Shown here piece by piece: positions 1 to 7,525 of a DNA stretch of 8,151 bases. The position numbers were made by a program, and so were the translations under genes. Below the pieces are notes generated by a model. That model did not search any database, was not told the DNA's origin, and saw nothing but the letters and a program-made list of their open reading frames with translations. Position 1 is the stretch's first letter. Each line of letters begins with the position of its first letter. This DNA comes from an uncultured bacterium (GTDB taxonomy: Bacteria; Bacillota; Clostridia; Christensenellales; Borkfalkiaceae). The stretch spans positions 1 through 8,151 of the forward strand of contig CAKXBD010000093.1 of assembly GCA_934871445.1 (NCBI GenBank), given 5' to 3'.

Positions 1-2057
1 ATACATAATCCCTCATAACTACGATGTAACCCCAATATCCCTTCATAATAACACATCAGCCCCCATGCCGACGTTCCCGTCTGCCACGAAAAGCCTACCT
101 CCATATCCACTGTCGCATGTTTCAAATAGCAATTCGTAAATACATACGGTTCTGCTGTCGTCTTACTCGAAGGGTTCTTCACTCCGTCGGGGATTATTTT
201 TTTCAGCGTCTCCACCGCTCGGCTTCCGCGCTTTAATTTACAATCCGACATTACCTTGAAGCATCCCGCGTGATTGTAGATCCCGCCGTTTTCGTATACC
301 CCAGGCAACATCCCGCTCATTCGACCTACTCTTTCGTCATATTTTTCATAGCTCGGCTCACACATCGGGAGCCCTTCTTCACTCTCCATTCCGTCTATCG
401 CCTTTAACACCCTCTCTATTCGATCCTTCGGACATACTCCCGATAAGATTGACCAGCTTTGCGGATTGATATATATCTTCCCTCCAGTTTCGCTTCTCTT
501 ATCTCCTACCACTCCAAATTTCGAAAACGCTCGTACATAATATTCTCCGTTATATGCTTCTGCGTTGATCACTTCCGTCAGTCTCGACTTTTTCTCCCGT
601 AATTCCTTCGCTGCCCCTACTTCTCCCATATATTCAAACAGCTCGCTCATCTCGTCATAGACTTTGCAGATCAACATTCCCATGAATACCGATTCCGCTT
701 CCTCGTCCGGAATATTCAACGCGTCATTCCAATCCGCATGATGAATCTTCGGCAAACCGTGCGGTCCGTAATTCTCCTCTCGACTAAACCACTCCAATGC
801 CTTTTCTAAATGTTCCTTTACGCTTCCTTCCCCTCCGTCCAGCCACGGTAACCGCTTCTCCAAATATTCCATCTCTCCTGTCTCTTTCAGGTATTCACAT
901 ACCGCAAATACCAGCCACGCAGACGGATCTGAATAGATGTTTTCTTCCAAATACGGATACCATGTAAGCACTGAATGACCGTCCGAATATTGATGTGATA
1001 AACATTCGTCTATCGTCTGCTTCGCCTGCGCTACATCGTAATTCAACATCGCCATCGCAAGCTGCGCATTGTCTCGCACCGCTTTCTTTCCTAACATGCA
1101 ATAGCTTACCTGATGCTCCGCCCAATAATTCATAATTCGGTTGATCTGCTTCTCCGGACACTTTGTCCGCAATTCCCCGAATCTCTCGCTCTCCATTGAG
1201 ACTTTTACGATTCTTTCGCTTTCTTCTATAAAACCACTATAATTCGCGATAAGCTCCTCTTTACTCCCTATCAGTCCCAAAACATAATATATGCTCTTCT
1301 CCTCTCCCGCTTCCAAAATCATCTCGTTTTCAAGGATCCCTCCTCGCTGTCTCACCGTTGCCAAAGAATTCGTGCAATCTTTTCCTCGCTCCAAGACTAA
1401 CGGCTTTGTCTGCGTACCCAGCGTCCCGATGAATTTCTCGTAATTCCCATCATACGCCTTCACTCGCTCGCTCGATATAATATATCCACTGCTCCTATTA
1501 TGCGGACGATATGGATTTAAGTTCCCGTTATAGATCCCGTTCGCCTCTTTTACGTATTCCGTTGCACTCGTCGTCACCGCACTATAATACACCGGCTGTG
1601 CGTATCCATTCAAATCGAACGCCGTCACCGCAAATATATCCAGCTCTCGCCTTCTCTCCGTTCGGTTCCGCAACGTCACCTTCCAAACCTCTCGCGTGTC
1701 CTCTTTCGCTATACTATACGTTACACTTCCCTCAATTCCCAAATATTCCGACGAGATCTTCGTATACTCTTGACCGTGTTCACAACAATATTTCTTGATC
1801 TTTTTCAGCGACGGATACCCTCCGATATTCCAATAGCTTTTCGTCTTTGTATCCCGTATATATACAAACGAACTCAACGGACAATTCAATGTCACTTGCA
1901 CTGAGTTCTCGTCTATATATCTCGACCAAGGTACTCCAAAATGTGTTATGCTCATTACATAACTCAATCCGTTGAACAGGTGATTACTCCAATCTTTCCC
2001 CGTCTCTCCTTTATACAGCTTAAATTTCCCTCTCTCTTTCTCAAATTTATATTCCAT
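1..2057 (-). CDS. GH94 inverting disaccharide phosphorylase, C-terminus cut by window edge
   Basis: I translated this frame by hand: it is open from an ATG at 2057 to the window edge, 685 codons without a stop. The ATG follows AAAGGAG with a 5-base spacer. There is no signal peptide, so the enzyme should be cytoplasmic. GH94 enzymes split beta-linked disaccharides such as cellobiose or N,N'-diacetylchitobiose with phosphate, releasing a sugar 1-phosphate. Family signatures appear in order: an N-terminal beta-sandwich region with a WSNHL motif (family: WxNYL); RDNAQ with R328 (family RDxxQ, phosphate/substrate contact); HGLPKIHHADWNDA, with D442 as the predicted general acid; ENGGIYNHAG with H596, a predicted phosphate ligand; AEPYVFTN; and TGT at T660-G661. 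The D442-H596-T660 spacing agrees with characterised GH94 enzymes as I remember them. Members are about 770-820 residues, so roughly 80-120 residues lie beyond the left edge. Substrate cannot be assigned: the N-terminus and acceptor-site segments look divergent. Codon use differs strongly from the neighbours (see findings). Confidence 0.93.
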   Translation of the reverse strand, partial: MEYKFEKERGKFKLYKGETGKDWSNHLFNGLSYVMSITHFGVPWSRYIDENSVQVTLNCPLSSFVYIRDTKTKSYWNIGGYPSLKKIKKYCCEHGQEYTKISSEYLGIEGSVTYSIAKEDTREVWKVTLRNRTERRRELDIFAVTAFDLNGYAQPVYYSAVTTSATEYVKEANGIYNGNLNPYRPHNRSSGYIISSERVKAYDGNYEKFIGTLGTQTKPLVLERGKDCTNSLATVRQRGGILENEMILEAGEEKSIYYVLGLIGSKEELIANYSGFIEESERIVKVSMESERFGELRTKCPEKQINRIMNYWAEHQVSYCMLGKKAVRDNAQLAMAMLNYDVAQAKQTIDECLSHQYSDGHSVLTWYPYLEENIYSDPSAWLVFAVCEYLKETGEMEYLEKRLPWLDGGEGSVKEHLEKALEWFSREENYGPHGLPKIHHADWNDALNIPDEEAESVFMGMLICKVYDEMSELFEYMGEVGAAKELREKKSRLTEVINAEAYNGEYYVRAFSKFGVVGDKRSETGGKIYINPQSWSILSGVCPKDRIERVLKAIDGMESEEGLPMCEPSYEKYDERVGRMSGMLPGVYENGGIYNHAGCFKVMSDCKLKRGSRAVETLKKIIPDGVKNPSSKTTAEPYVFTNCYLKHATVDMEVGFSWQTGTSAWGLMCYYEGILGLHRSYEGLC

Positions 2058-2156
2058 TTCTTCTCCTTTGCAAAAGGCGTAAACACATAAAGTTTGATGT
2101 ATCTTTTTCAGCTGAGCTCCGCGTCATTTATTTACGTGGAGCTCAGCTGCATTACT
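2058..2156 (-). other. Intergenic gap between the glycosidase and phosphorylase genes
   Basis: This 99-base gap follows the TAA of the lipoprotein gene. It contains the hairpin at 2109-2149 and then an A/T-rich leader ending in the phosphorylase ribosome binding site at 2063-2069. I found no convincing -35/-10 pair between the hairpin and the ATG. The phosphorylase is therefore either transcribed by read-through or from a promoter I cannot recognise. Confidence 0.6.
2109..2149 (-). repeat. Strong inverted repeat (hairpin) 8 bases after the lipoprotein stop codon
   Basis: The arms CAGCTGAGCTCC (2109-2120) and GGAGCTCAGCTG (2138-2149) are perfectly complementary over 12 bases. After one mismatch (2121/2137) three more pairs form (2122-2124 with 2134-2136), leaving a 9-base loop at 2125-2133. 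In the sense (minus) transcript the stem is followed by AAAAAGAU, not a U-run, and no U-run follows it on the plus strand either. It therefore does not fit a standard intrinsic terminator. It may protect the 3' end of the upstream mRNA, act as a processing site, or weakly attenuate transcription into the phosphorylase gene. Confidence 0.85.
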
Positions 2157-3980
2157 TTAATATCCGAACGTATAATTTAATCTTCCGACGGGAGCGGAAT
2201 CGCCTGTATCATACAAGTTAAGATAATCTCCATACCCACCGACATTATCTGTTACTTTGAATTGTATTTCATAATTTGTTTCAGAAAGCCCTAGGGTACT
2301 TAAAGGAACTTTAAGCTGCAATACATTATCTTTTACCGTATATTGCGCACGACCGCTTTCCTTTAAGGAATTATTCTTTCCGGCCTTCATCACATTGGTT
2401 GTTCCGTCGGCTTTCGGCGCGGTATTGATAATGTAGTCATATCCGTTATACAAATTTCCGCCGTTCGTAGTTTTAATAAGAAGATTCATCCATCCTTCAT
2501 CCCCGGAAACATATTGAGTAATCGGTGCAAGCGTTTCGATACGGAAGTATAAATTTCCCGAATCCCGTAAAACACTAACCGACGCAATATCGTTACGATT
2601 GGTTTCATTGACGTAATTATCCATGGTAACGCACATCGGCTTAAAATCACGACGAATACATTCCCCCGTAAAATCGAGATACACAGACGCATTTTCCCAT
2701 TGCGCCGAAGAAAAATCTTCTATATCTACACTTATTTTTTCATATTTATAGTGCTTCGCCTCGGTATAATTGGCGCGCCGCATATTCATAATCATCTGTA
2801 AATAGAAATTGTCACCGTATCCGTTACGGCAGGGCTCAATGTCGCGGGAATATTCCTCATCGAAATTATCCACCGTAAAATATACGTTTCCGTCATATAA
2901 TTTCCCGGCCACCCATTCATTCCAGCCTGTCTGAAAAATATATTTGACATCATCGCCGTAATTGATGGCAGAATTCCATTGGGATTGGAAATTAAGTCCC
3001 TCCCGAAACCTTTCGTGATTATTAACACCCGTCGTAAAGTCGTACCCCCTTCCCCATGTACCGATGGTATCTGAAAAACGAACGGTAGGATGCTGCGCCA
3101 CGGAAACACTTATCCAATCTCCGCGGCGTGGTTGACCTTTTCCGGAAACAGCGTCAAAGGTCCATTCCATCCAAGACAATCCATTATCATCGGGCAATCC
3201 ATCTGGCCAAAATACATTTTTAAAATTGAATGTTTCACTGATTGCCTTTTCTTCGGGATCGTTTTCATCAAAAGCAATATAATCCGGCTTCGTAATAAAG
3301 GGTTTTCCCTCGGGAGCAAACCAAAGCTCTTTGTACTTCTCACTGCCCGCCTTATAATACTTGTTATATAATGTTTTAAGGTCGGTCATATAATTATCAT
3401 TATTACCGAGATAGTACATAAATTTAGGTACGTCCCATCCCTGCTGACGATATTCTTCCAGAATTTCGAGCAAGATATCGACAACGTTCTGATAAAGAAC
3501 GGCGTTTGTCGTATCAAAACAAATAAAATCAATTCCCGCCATTGTCAGCATCTCGATTTGCCGCCGCATGACCCAAGGATCTTCCGAATTATAATATCCC
3601 CATACAGGCTCACCCCAGAAATGCGCGCTGCCCAAAGGAGAACGCTCATTATTCACTTGAAAATTTTCGTAATGAGTCCCGTATTGTGTAATCTTGCTGA
3701 TATCGTAATGTCCGTCGTGTCCGGCATGCTGCCCCAATGTAAGAAAGAAAAACAGTCCGACATATTTATCTTTTTTGGAATCCGCAGGAGAGACAGTCCT
3801 TCCGTAATCATCCGTCGATGACAAATTAAGTACGGTATATTCATTTGCCGAAATATCCCGCGTGTCCTCGACGCGAAGGGATTCATCGTATCCCTTATTC
3901 CCGCCGCAGGCGGCGCTCCCGACAAGGAGCGCCCCCATGAGCGACATTGCTATTATTCTCGATACATTTTTCCCGAACAT
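2157..3980 (-). CDS. Secreted lipoprotein, predicted GH71/99-like glycosidase with CBM9/DOMON-like C-terminus
   Basis: This is a complete 607-residue protein. Residues 1-24 form a signal peptide with a basic start, a hydrophobic core and a lipobox-like SAAC ending at C25, followed by GG and a polar linker. It is predicted to be an outer-face lipoprotein, although S rather than L at -3 is slightly atypical. Residues about 70-410 resemble the TIM-barrel proteins annotated as GH71/GH99-like: FWGEPVWGYY (121-130), DPWVMRRQIEMLTMAGID (134-151), CFDTTN (154-159), TGWNEWVAGK (351-360) and SRDIEP (378-383) followed by a GYGDNFY segment. Conserved-looking acids such as D156 and E355 are catalytic candidates only. 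Residues about 430-605 look like a CBM9/DOMON-type beta-sandwich, with alternating strands and motifs such as NLYFRIETLAPIT, GWMNLLIKT and GYDYIIN. The gene starts 5 bases after the stop of the Ig-like surface protein, so the two are probably co-translated. The likely role is extracellular release of oligosaccharides for the adjacent importer. The substrate is unknown, and the enzymatic call rests on remembered motifs. Confidence 0.82.
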   Translation of the reverse strand: MFGKNVSRIIAMSLMGALLVGSAACGGNKGYDESLRVEDTRDISANEYTVLNLSSTDDYGRTVSPADSKKDKYVGLFFFLTLGQHAGHDGHYDISKITQYGTHYENFQVNNERSPLGSAHFWGEPVWGYYNSEDPWVMRRQIEMLTMAGIDFICFDTTNAVLYQNVVDILLEILEEYRQQGWDVPKFMYYLGNNDNYMTDLKTLYNKYYKAGSEKYKELWFAPEGKPFITKPDYIAFDENDPEEKAISETFNFKNVFWPDGLPDDNGLSWMEWTFDAVSGKGQPRRGDWISVSVAQHPTVRFSDTIGTWGRGYDFTTGVNNHERFREGLNFQSQWNSAINYGDDVKYIFQTGWNEWVAGKLYDGNVYFTVDNFDEEYSRDIEPCRNGYGDNFYLQMIMNMRRANYTEAKHYKYEKISVDIEDFSSAQWENASVYLDFTGECIRRDFKPMCVTMDNYVNETNRNDIASVSVLRDSGNLYFRIETLAPITQYVSGDEGWMNLLIKTTNGGNLYNGYDYIINTAPKADGTTNVMKAGKNNSLKESGRAQYTVKDNVLQLKVPLSTLGLSETNYEIQFKVTDNVGGYGDYLNLYDTGDSAPVGRLNYTFGY

Positions 3981-3985
3981 TTCTG

Positions 3986-6900
3986 TTATCTCTCCTTTCT
4001 GCGAATAACTTTAACAGCCATACAGATAAGAAGAATAGTTCCCGCCATGATGCCAGCTCCCATTCCTATACTTGAACCGCAACCTTTATCCGAAGGTTGT
4101 GATTCCGCCTCCTCCACCGTAATGGTAAACGTTACAGAACCGCCGTTATAGGATATGGTAATCGTCTGCTCTCCGGCTTTATTCATGTCGTATCCTTCTA
4201 CCCATGAATCGGCAACCGTAAGAATTTCTTCGCCTCCGTCCTTATATTTTGCTTTTAAGGTAAGTCCCGTGATATCAAAATACTCCCCCGTTTTATAAAC
4301 GACTTTATCGGGCATAGTATTGATCGTGAGGGCATCGTCTCCTTCAGCGAACGGACGACGCCAGCGCAGGCCAGACATATTTTCAAGAGTAACATCTTCG
4401 CGCAGGAAACAACCTTCTATTTTTTTATAATCGAAATTGCTTCCGCCCCAATTATCCGCGTCCGCGGTATAATATTGGAACCCCGCCTTGATGGTTACCT
4501 CTTTTATGAAAACAGGTTCCATATCGTCGGTAATGGCTCCTCCCGAGCGTTCTTTGGCAGCGTCGAAAGCTTCTTGGTTAGGCTGTAATACACCGTCCAA
4601 TAAAATAATGACGCAATTCGTCCAGAACCGAATACCGCTGCAAAGGCCTTCTTCCATCAGCTGAGTAACGCTTTTACCGTCAATATAAATATAATCGGCA
4701 ACATTATCGAAACGTTCGAGGTTCGTGAGCGCCTTGGTATTACCCGTATATCCATTCAAATTAACGTAGAAAATCAGATTGTGATGAGTAGTCGTTTCGT
4801 AATTTGCATACCCCGAAACATTGATGCTAAGATTGAGTTCGGGATTCAAATCTTTGTATTCAATATCCAACTCCGCATTTTTTCCACCATAGGAAACGGT
4901 AACAGTCTGCTCGCCTGAGACATACGGATCATATCCGGAAAATTCAAGATATTCGTTTTTCACTTCCACGGGAGCCAGTTCTTCTCCCGTCAACTGATTT
5001 TTCCAAATAGCGTTGATTTTGAGCCCCGTAAAATTAAACTCCCTGCCGAGATTCCCTACCAAATTAGTCGGTTGTTCGACGATCTCGATTCGGTCGAGTA
5101 AAATCGATTCTACCGTAACAGCAACTTTATATTCATGACCGCTTATTAAAATGATAATTTCTGCGTCACCCGCTGTTTCGGAAAAATCGGGATTAACGAT
5201 CATATCCTCGGTAACGGGAAGTACAATCTGATTTTCGCGGTCGTCCTCATAACGGACTTTTAGGTTGAGGCTTTCCAAATCGACCGGTTCCCCGATGTTA
5301 TATGCCGTCTTATCCGTCGTCAATTCTACAGCGTCCGCCGCAACTTGTCCGTTCTCCTGTTTGAGCTGACGGACCCATCTGCCGTTTCCGTTTTCATCGA
5401 TATAATTATATAAAATGACATCCCGACGGAGAACCGCATTTTCAAGACATGTATAGCCGAATTCGAGACAGTCTTCTTCATCCATAGGCTCGGGCACGGT
5501 ATGTCCATTTGCGGCAGTAATTAAACGGAATCCCGCCTTAAATTCAATCGTTTCAACCTTATCCGCCTTCCATTCAGGATTGTCGAGCGCAATTTCAAGT
5601 TGCGCTATCGCCCCGCTGTAATTGAGCGTAAGTCTCGCCGGCGTATTTTCCCCCGCCTGTGCGCGTAATTCTCCCAGCGTCATGCCGTTGATAAGAATTT
5701 TATCCCCCACTCCCGGCATTTTATCCACGCCCCAAAGAATGTTAGGCAATTCTTTGGCTGTAAAGCCTTCAAACTTAAAAGTGATAATCGGGCAAGAATA
5801 TTCGTTTGTGTATGATTTTGCATCAAAATCGACCGTGAAACCAACTCCGGGGTTCTTATCTTCTACGGTTATCTCGAAAGAAAAGGCTATTCCCTGATAA
5901 GTACCTTTAATTGTTTGTTTCCCGATTTTACCGTTATCAAACTTTGACAAGGTAAATGCGGGATTATCCTCGGAATATTCTACTATATTCTTTTCACCCT
6001 TGTTTGTCGTGACTTCCAGAGAAAGTCCGTTTGTATCGAAAAATTCACCGATATCATAAGATGTTTTTTTGGGAGTCGTTTTTACCGTTACAGAAGTAAT
6101 CCATTCATCTCTCACCGAAACGGGTATCCGAATTTCAAAATCAAGATAAATCACGGAAACGATTGCATCGTCTGCCGTCCCAACAAATATGCAGTTTTCA
6201 TCAAACAATTCTGACGAAATGGTTACAAGCCCTTTATCTATCAAATCCTGCGTCACTTCAACCGATTTCTTTTCTCCATTCTGTAAAAGCACGGAAAGTT
6301 TCATGCCCGAAAAATCGAATTTTTCGTTGAGTGTATATTCTGTTTTGGGTTGAGTTTCCACGGTCACTGCATCTTCTGCATATTTCCAGTTCCCCCTTTC
6401 AACTTCATAGACAGGCATATCATTCCAAACGCCATTACCCGTAAGACTCCTGTACATGGAGAAAGTCTTTCCGATACGCATTTTCGCCTGTGAAGAAGTA
6501 ATATCCACGGGAGGATCGGTATTCCAAACGTCACCACCGCCCGTTCCAACATACCACATCACATCGGAATCAACCGTTACCCCTACAAAATAATCGTTTG
6601 CCTCGGAAGCATCTACCACAAAAATCAAGCGATTACCGTAAACGCTGACATGACGAATGTACATCATGCTCGCATTATTCTCGTCGGCAACTTTTTTCCA
6701 TTCGTTTACCGTCTTATATTGTCCGTCTCTCCCCAACAGCCAAATAAGGTCGCCGTTCGTCTTGCCTTCGGCAGCCGAAGGCAAAGTCTCGAAACCGCGG
6801 TAAACCGACCGAGCATCTGCCGCACCCGAAAGCGTAAGATTAAAATGCGGTTTACCTGCGGGGTCATTGATATAGCTGTCCGAAGTCGTTCCCGAAATTA

Positions 6901-7525
6901 TATTGAGAGAAGCAGTCGAATCGGAGCTCCAAAGCGGATTTGCCGCCGCTACATTTCGGTAAGCCGTAAATGATGTCTGTATATCCTCAGTTGTCTTTGA
7001 ATTTTTTATATCCTGAGGCGGCTCGGAGGACCAGAAATTTCCTCCGCCGTCACCGACATACCAACGTACCCCAGCTTCAATCGTTACTTCCGTAAAATAG
7101 TTTTGCGCCTCTTTCGTGTCAGTGATAAAATGCAAAATATTACCGTAAACGGCTATACAGCGGATATATTTATCCGTGTCCCCGTCTTTTGTCCCAACCG
7201 TCTGCTTCCATTCATTGACTGTTTTTTCCGTTCCGTCTTTGCCGGCAAGAATAATTAAGTCACCATTAGTTTTACCGTCGACGGCGGAAGGCAAAGTTTC
7301 AAAACCTCCGTAGGCTGTTTTCGCGTCGTCTGCATTGAAGAGTTCGAGGCGAAATGCGCGGTTATTATCCACGTTATAGCCTATGTCATAACTCTGCCCG
7401 CCTTCCTTGATTCCGATTTCCATGTCGTCTGCGCGCCCCGCCACGCCGATGCAACCGATACAAATCAGCACCGACAGCAATAACGCCGCAAGAGCCGACA
7501 ACCATGTGCGACTGAGTTTGCTCAT
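3986..7525 (-). CDS. Large secreted membrane-anchored protein with five Big_3-type Ig-like domains and four copies of an unnamed module
   Basis: The preferred start at 7525 gives 1179 residues. An ATG six codons upstream (7543) has no ribosome binding site, while AAAGGAG sits 8 bases before 7525. Residues 1 to about 32 are a Sec signal peptide with a long Leu/Ala core, probably cut near GRA|DD. The rest alternates two beta-rich modules. Module A (about 44-200, 226-384, 560-721, 895-1058) is a repeat I do not recognise. Module B (about 386-472, 477-555, 732-806, 811-890, 1064-1138) has the Big_3-type pattern Y-x-x-G-[ED]-x-F-D-x-x-G-L-x-L followed by G-x-Q-T-[IV]-x-[IV]-x-Y-x-G. The order is A-A-B-B-A-B-B-A-B. 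The tail has SDKGCGSS (C1149), one transmembrane helix (about 1152-1172) and RRKER, with no LPXTG sortase site. The location is the outer face of the cell membrane. No catalytic motif is visible. Its position between the sugar permease and the glycosidase suggests glycan binding or spacing, which is inference. Confidence 0.92.
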   Translation of the reverse strand: MSKLSRTWLSALAALLLSVLICIGCIGVAGRADDMEIGIKEGGQSYDIGYNVDNNRAFRLELFNADDAKTAYGGFETLPSAVDGKTNGDLIILAGKDGTEKTVNEWKQTVGTKDGDTDKYIRCIAVYGNILHFITDTKEAQNYFTEVTIEAGVRWYVGDGGGNFWSSEPPQDIKNSKTTEDIQTSFTAYRNVAAANPLWSSDSTASLNIISGTTSDSYINDPAGKPHFNLTLSGAADARSVYRGFETLPSAAEGKTNGDLIWLLGRDGQYKTVNEWKKVADENNASMMYIRHVSVYGNRLIFVVDASEANDYFVGVTVDSDVMWYVGTGGGDVWNTDPPVDITSSQAKMRIGKTFSMYRSLTGNGVWNDMPVYEVERGNWKYAEDAVTVETQPKTEYTLNEKFDFSGMKLSVLLQNGEKKSVEVTQDLIDKGLVTISSELFDENCIFVGTADDAIVSVIYLDFEIRIPVSVRDEWITSVTVKTTPKKTSYDIGEFFDTNGLSLEVTTNKGEKNIVEYSEDNPAFTLSKFDNGKIGKQTIKGTYQGIAFSFEITVEDKNPGVGFTVDFDAKSYTNEYSCPIITFKFEGFTAKELPNILWGVDKMPGVGDKILINGMTLGELRAQAGENTPARLTLNYSGAIAQLEIALDNPEWKADKVETIEFKAGFRLITAANGHTVPEPMDEEDCLEFGYTCLENAVLRRDVILYNYIDENGNGRWVRQLKQENGQVAADAVELTTDKTAYNIGEPVDLESLNLKVRYEDDRENQIVLPVTEDMIVNPDFSETAGDAEIIILISGHEYKVAVTVESILLDRIEIVEQPTNLVGNLGREFNFTGLKINAIWKNQLTGEELAPVEVKNEYLEFSGYDPYVSGEQTVTVSYGGKNAELDIEYKDLNPELNLSINVSGYANYETTTHHNLIFYVNLNGYTGNTKALTNLERFDNVADYIYIDGKSVTQLMEEGLCSGIRFWTNCVIILLDGVLQPNQEAFDAAKERSGGAITDDMEPVFIKEVTIKAGFQYYTADADNWGGSNFDYKKIEGCFLREDVTLENMSGLRWRRPFAEGDDALTINTMPDKVVYKTGEYFDITGLTLKAKYKDGGEEILTVADSWVEGYDMNKAGEQTITISYNGGSVTFTITVEEAESQPSDKGCGSSIGMGAGIMAGTILLICMAVKVIRRKER
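3989..4084 (-). other. C-terminal membrane anchor with Gly-Cys-Gly before the helix
   Basis: The last 32 residues of the surface protein are Gly-Cys-Gly-Ser-Ser, a Gly/Ala/Ile/Leu-rich helix of about 21 residues and the basic end RRKER. The layout (small-residue motif, helix, basic tail) is that of a sorting or stop-transfer signal. LPXTG is absent and a cysteine occupies the pre-helix position. Confidence 0.7.
3992..3997 (-). promoter_or_regulatory. Ribosome binding site of the lipoprotein gene, inside the upstream coding sequence
   Basis: AAGGAG on the minus strand overlaps the codons for the last Lys-Glu of the Ig-like protein. It lies 11 bases before the lipoprotein ATG at 3980. The upstream TAA (3988-3986) sits between them, an arrangement that favours translational coupling of surface protein and glycosidase. 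Confidence 0.7.
4352..4843 (-). repeat. Module A copy 4
   Basis: Located between Ig-like domains 4 and 5. It carries ADYIYIDGKSVTQL, KEVTIKAGFQYY and a closing LRWRRPF. It is closest to copy 3, with which it also shares a [AC]-x-LR-[RE]-DV-x-L strand before the end. Confidence 0.62.
5363..5848 (-). repeat. Module A copy 3
   Basis: Located between Ig-like domains 2 and 3. It shares with the other copies a GDKILINGMTLGEL segment (matching GDLI-x-L-x-G-x-D-G in copies 1 and 2), a two-strand region, an ETIEFKAGFR strand (matching VTIEAGVRWY) and an ending RWVRQL. Sequence identity to copies 1 and 2 is low, so the assignment rests on the order and spacing of these motifs. Confidence 0.6.
6374..7396 (-). 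repeat. Module A copies 1 and 2, tandem pair
   Basis: Copy 1 lies at about 7396-6926 and copy 2 at about 6850-6374. Their best-conserved stretches (7312-7202 and 6802-6692) match at 28 of 37 residues by hand count, including GFETLPSA, GKTNGDLI and KTVNEWK. Both continue with an IR-x-x-x-VYGN-x-L strand, a V-T-V/I strand, WYVG-x-GGG and a proline pair (EPP/DPP), ending at a W. They look like a fairly recent duplication of one module. Confidence 0.85.

Noticed and set aside
895..1161. Minus-strand 88-codon frame inside the GH94 gene
   Set aside because: It overlaps in another frame the part of the phosphorylase that contains RDNAQ; the long frame has no stop, so there is no frameshift to explain.
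1511..1798. Plus-strand open frame opposite the GH94 gene
   Set aside because: It is antisense to a conserved enzyme-coding region, is low-complexity Ser/Pro/Tyr-rich and shows no recognisable domain; it reflects the skewed codon use of the real gene.
2109..2149. Rho-independent terminator
   Set aside because: The stem is strong, but the sense strand continues with A-rich sequence (AAAAAGAT) and the plus strand also lacks a following T-run, so the essential U-tract is missing on both strands.
3090..3821. Plus-strand open frames opposite the lipoprotein gene
   Set aside because: They have no ribosome binding sites or recognisable domains and lie over well-supported coding sequence on the minus strand.
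7436..7525. Lipoprotein signal on the Ig-like surface protein (LICIGC in the signal peptide)
   Set aside because: The residues before the Cys do not match a lipobox well, and a plausible signal peptidase I site (GRA|DD) plus a C-terminal transmembrane anchor explain its location better.
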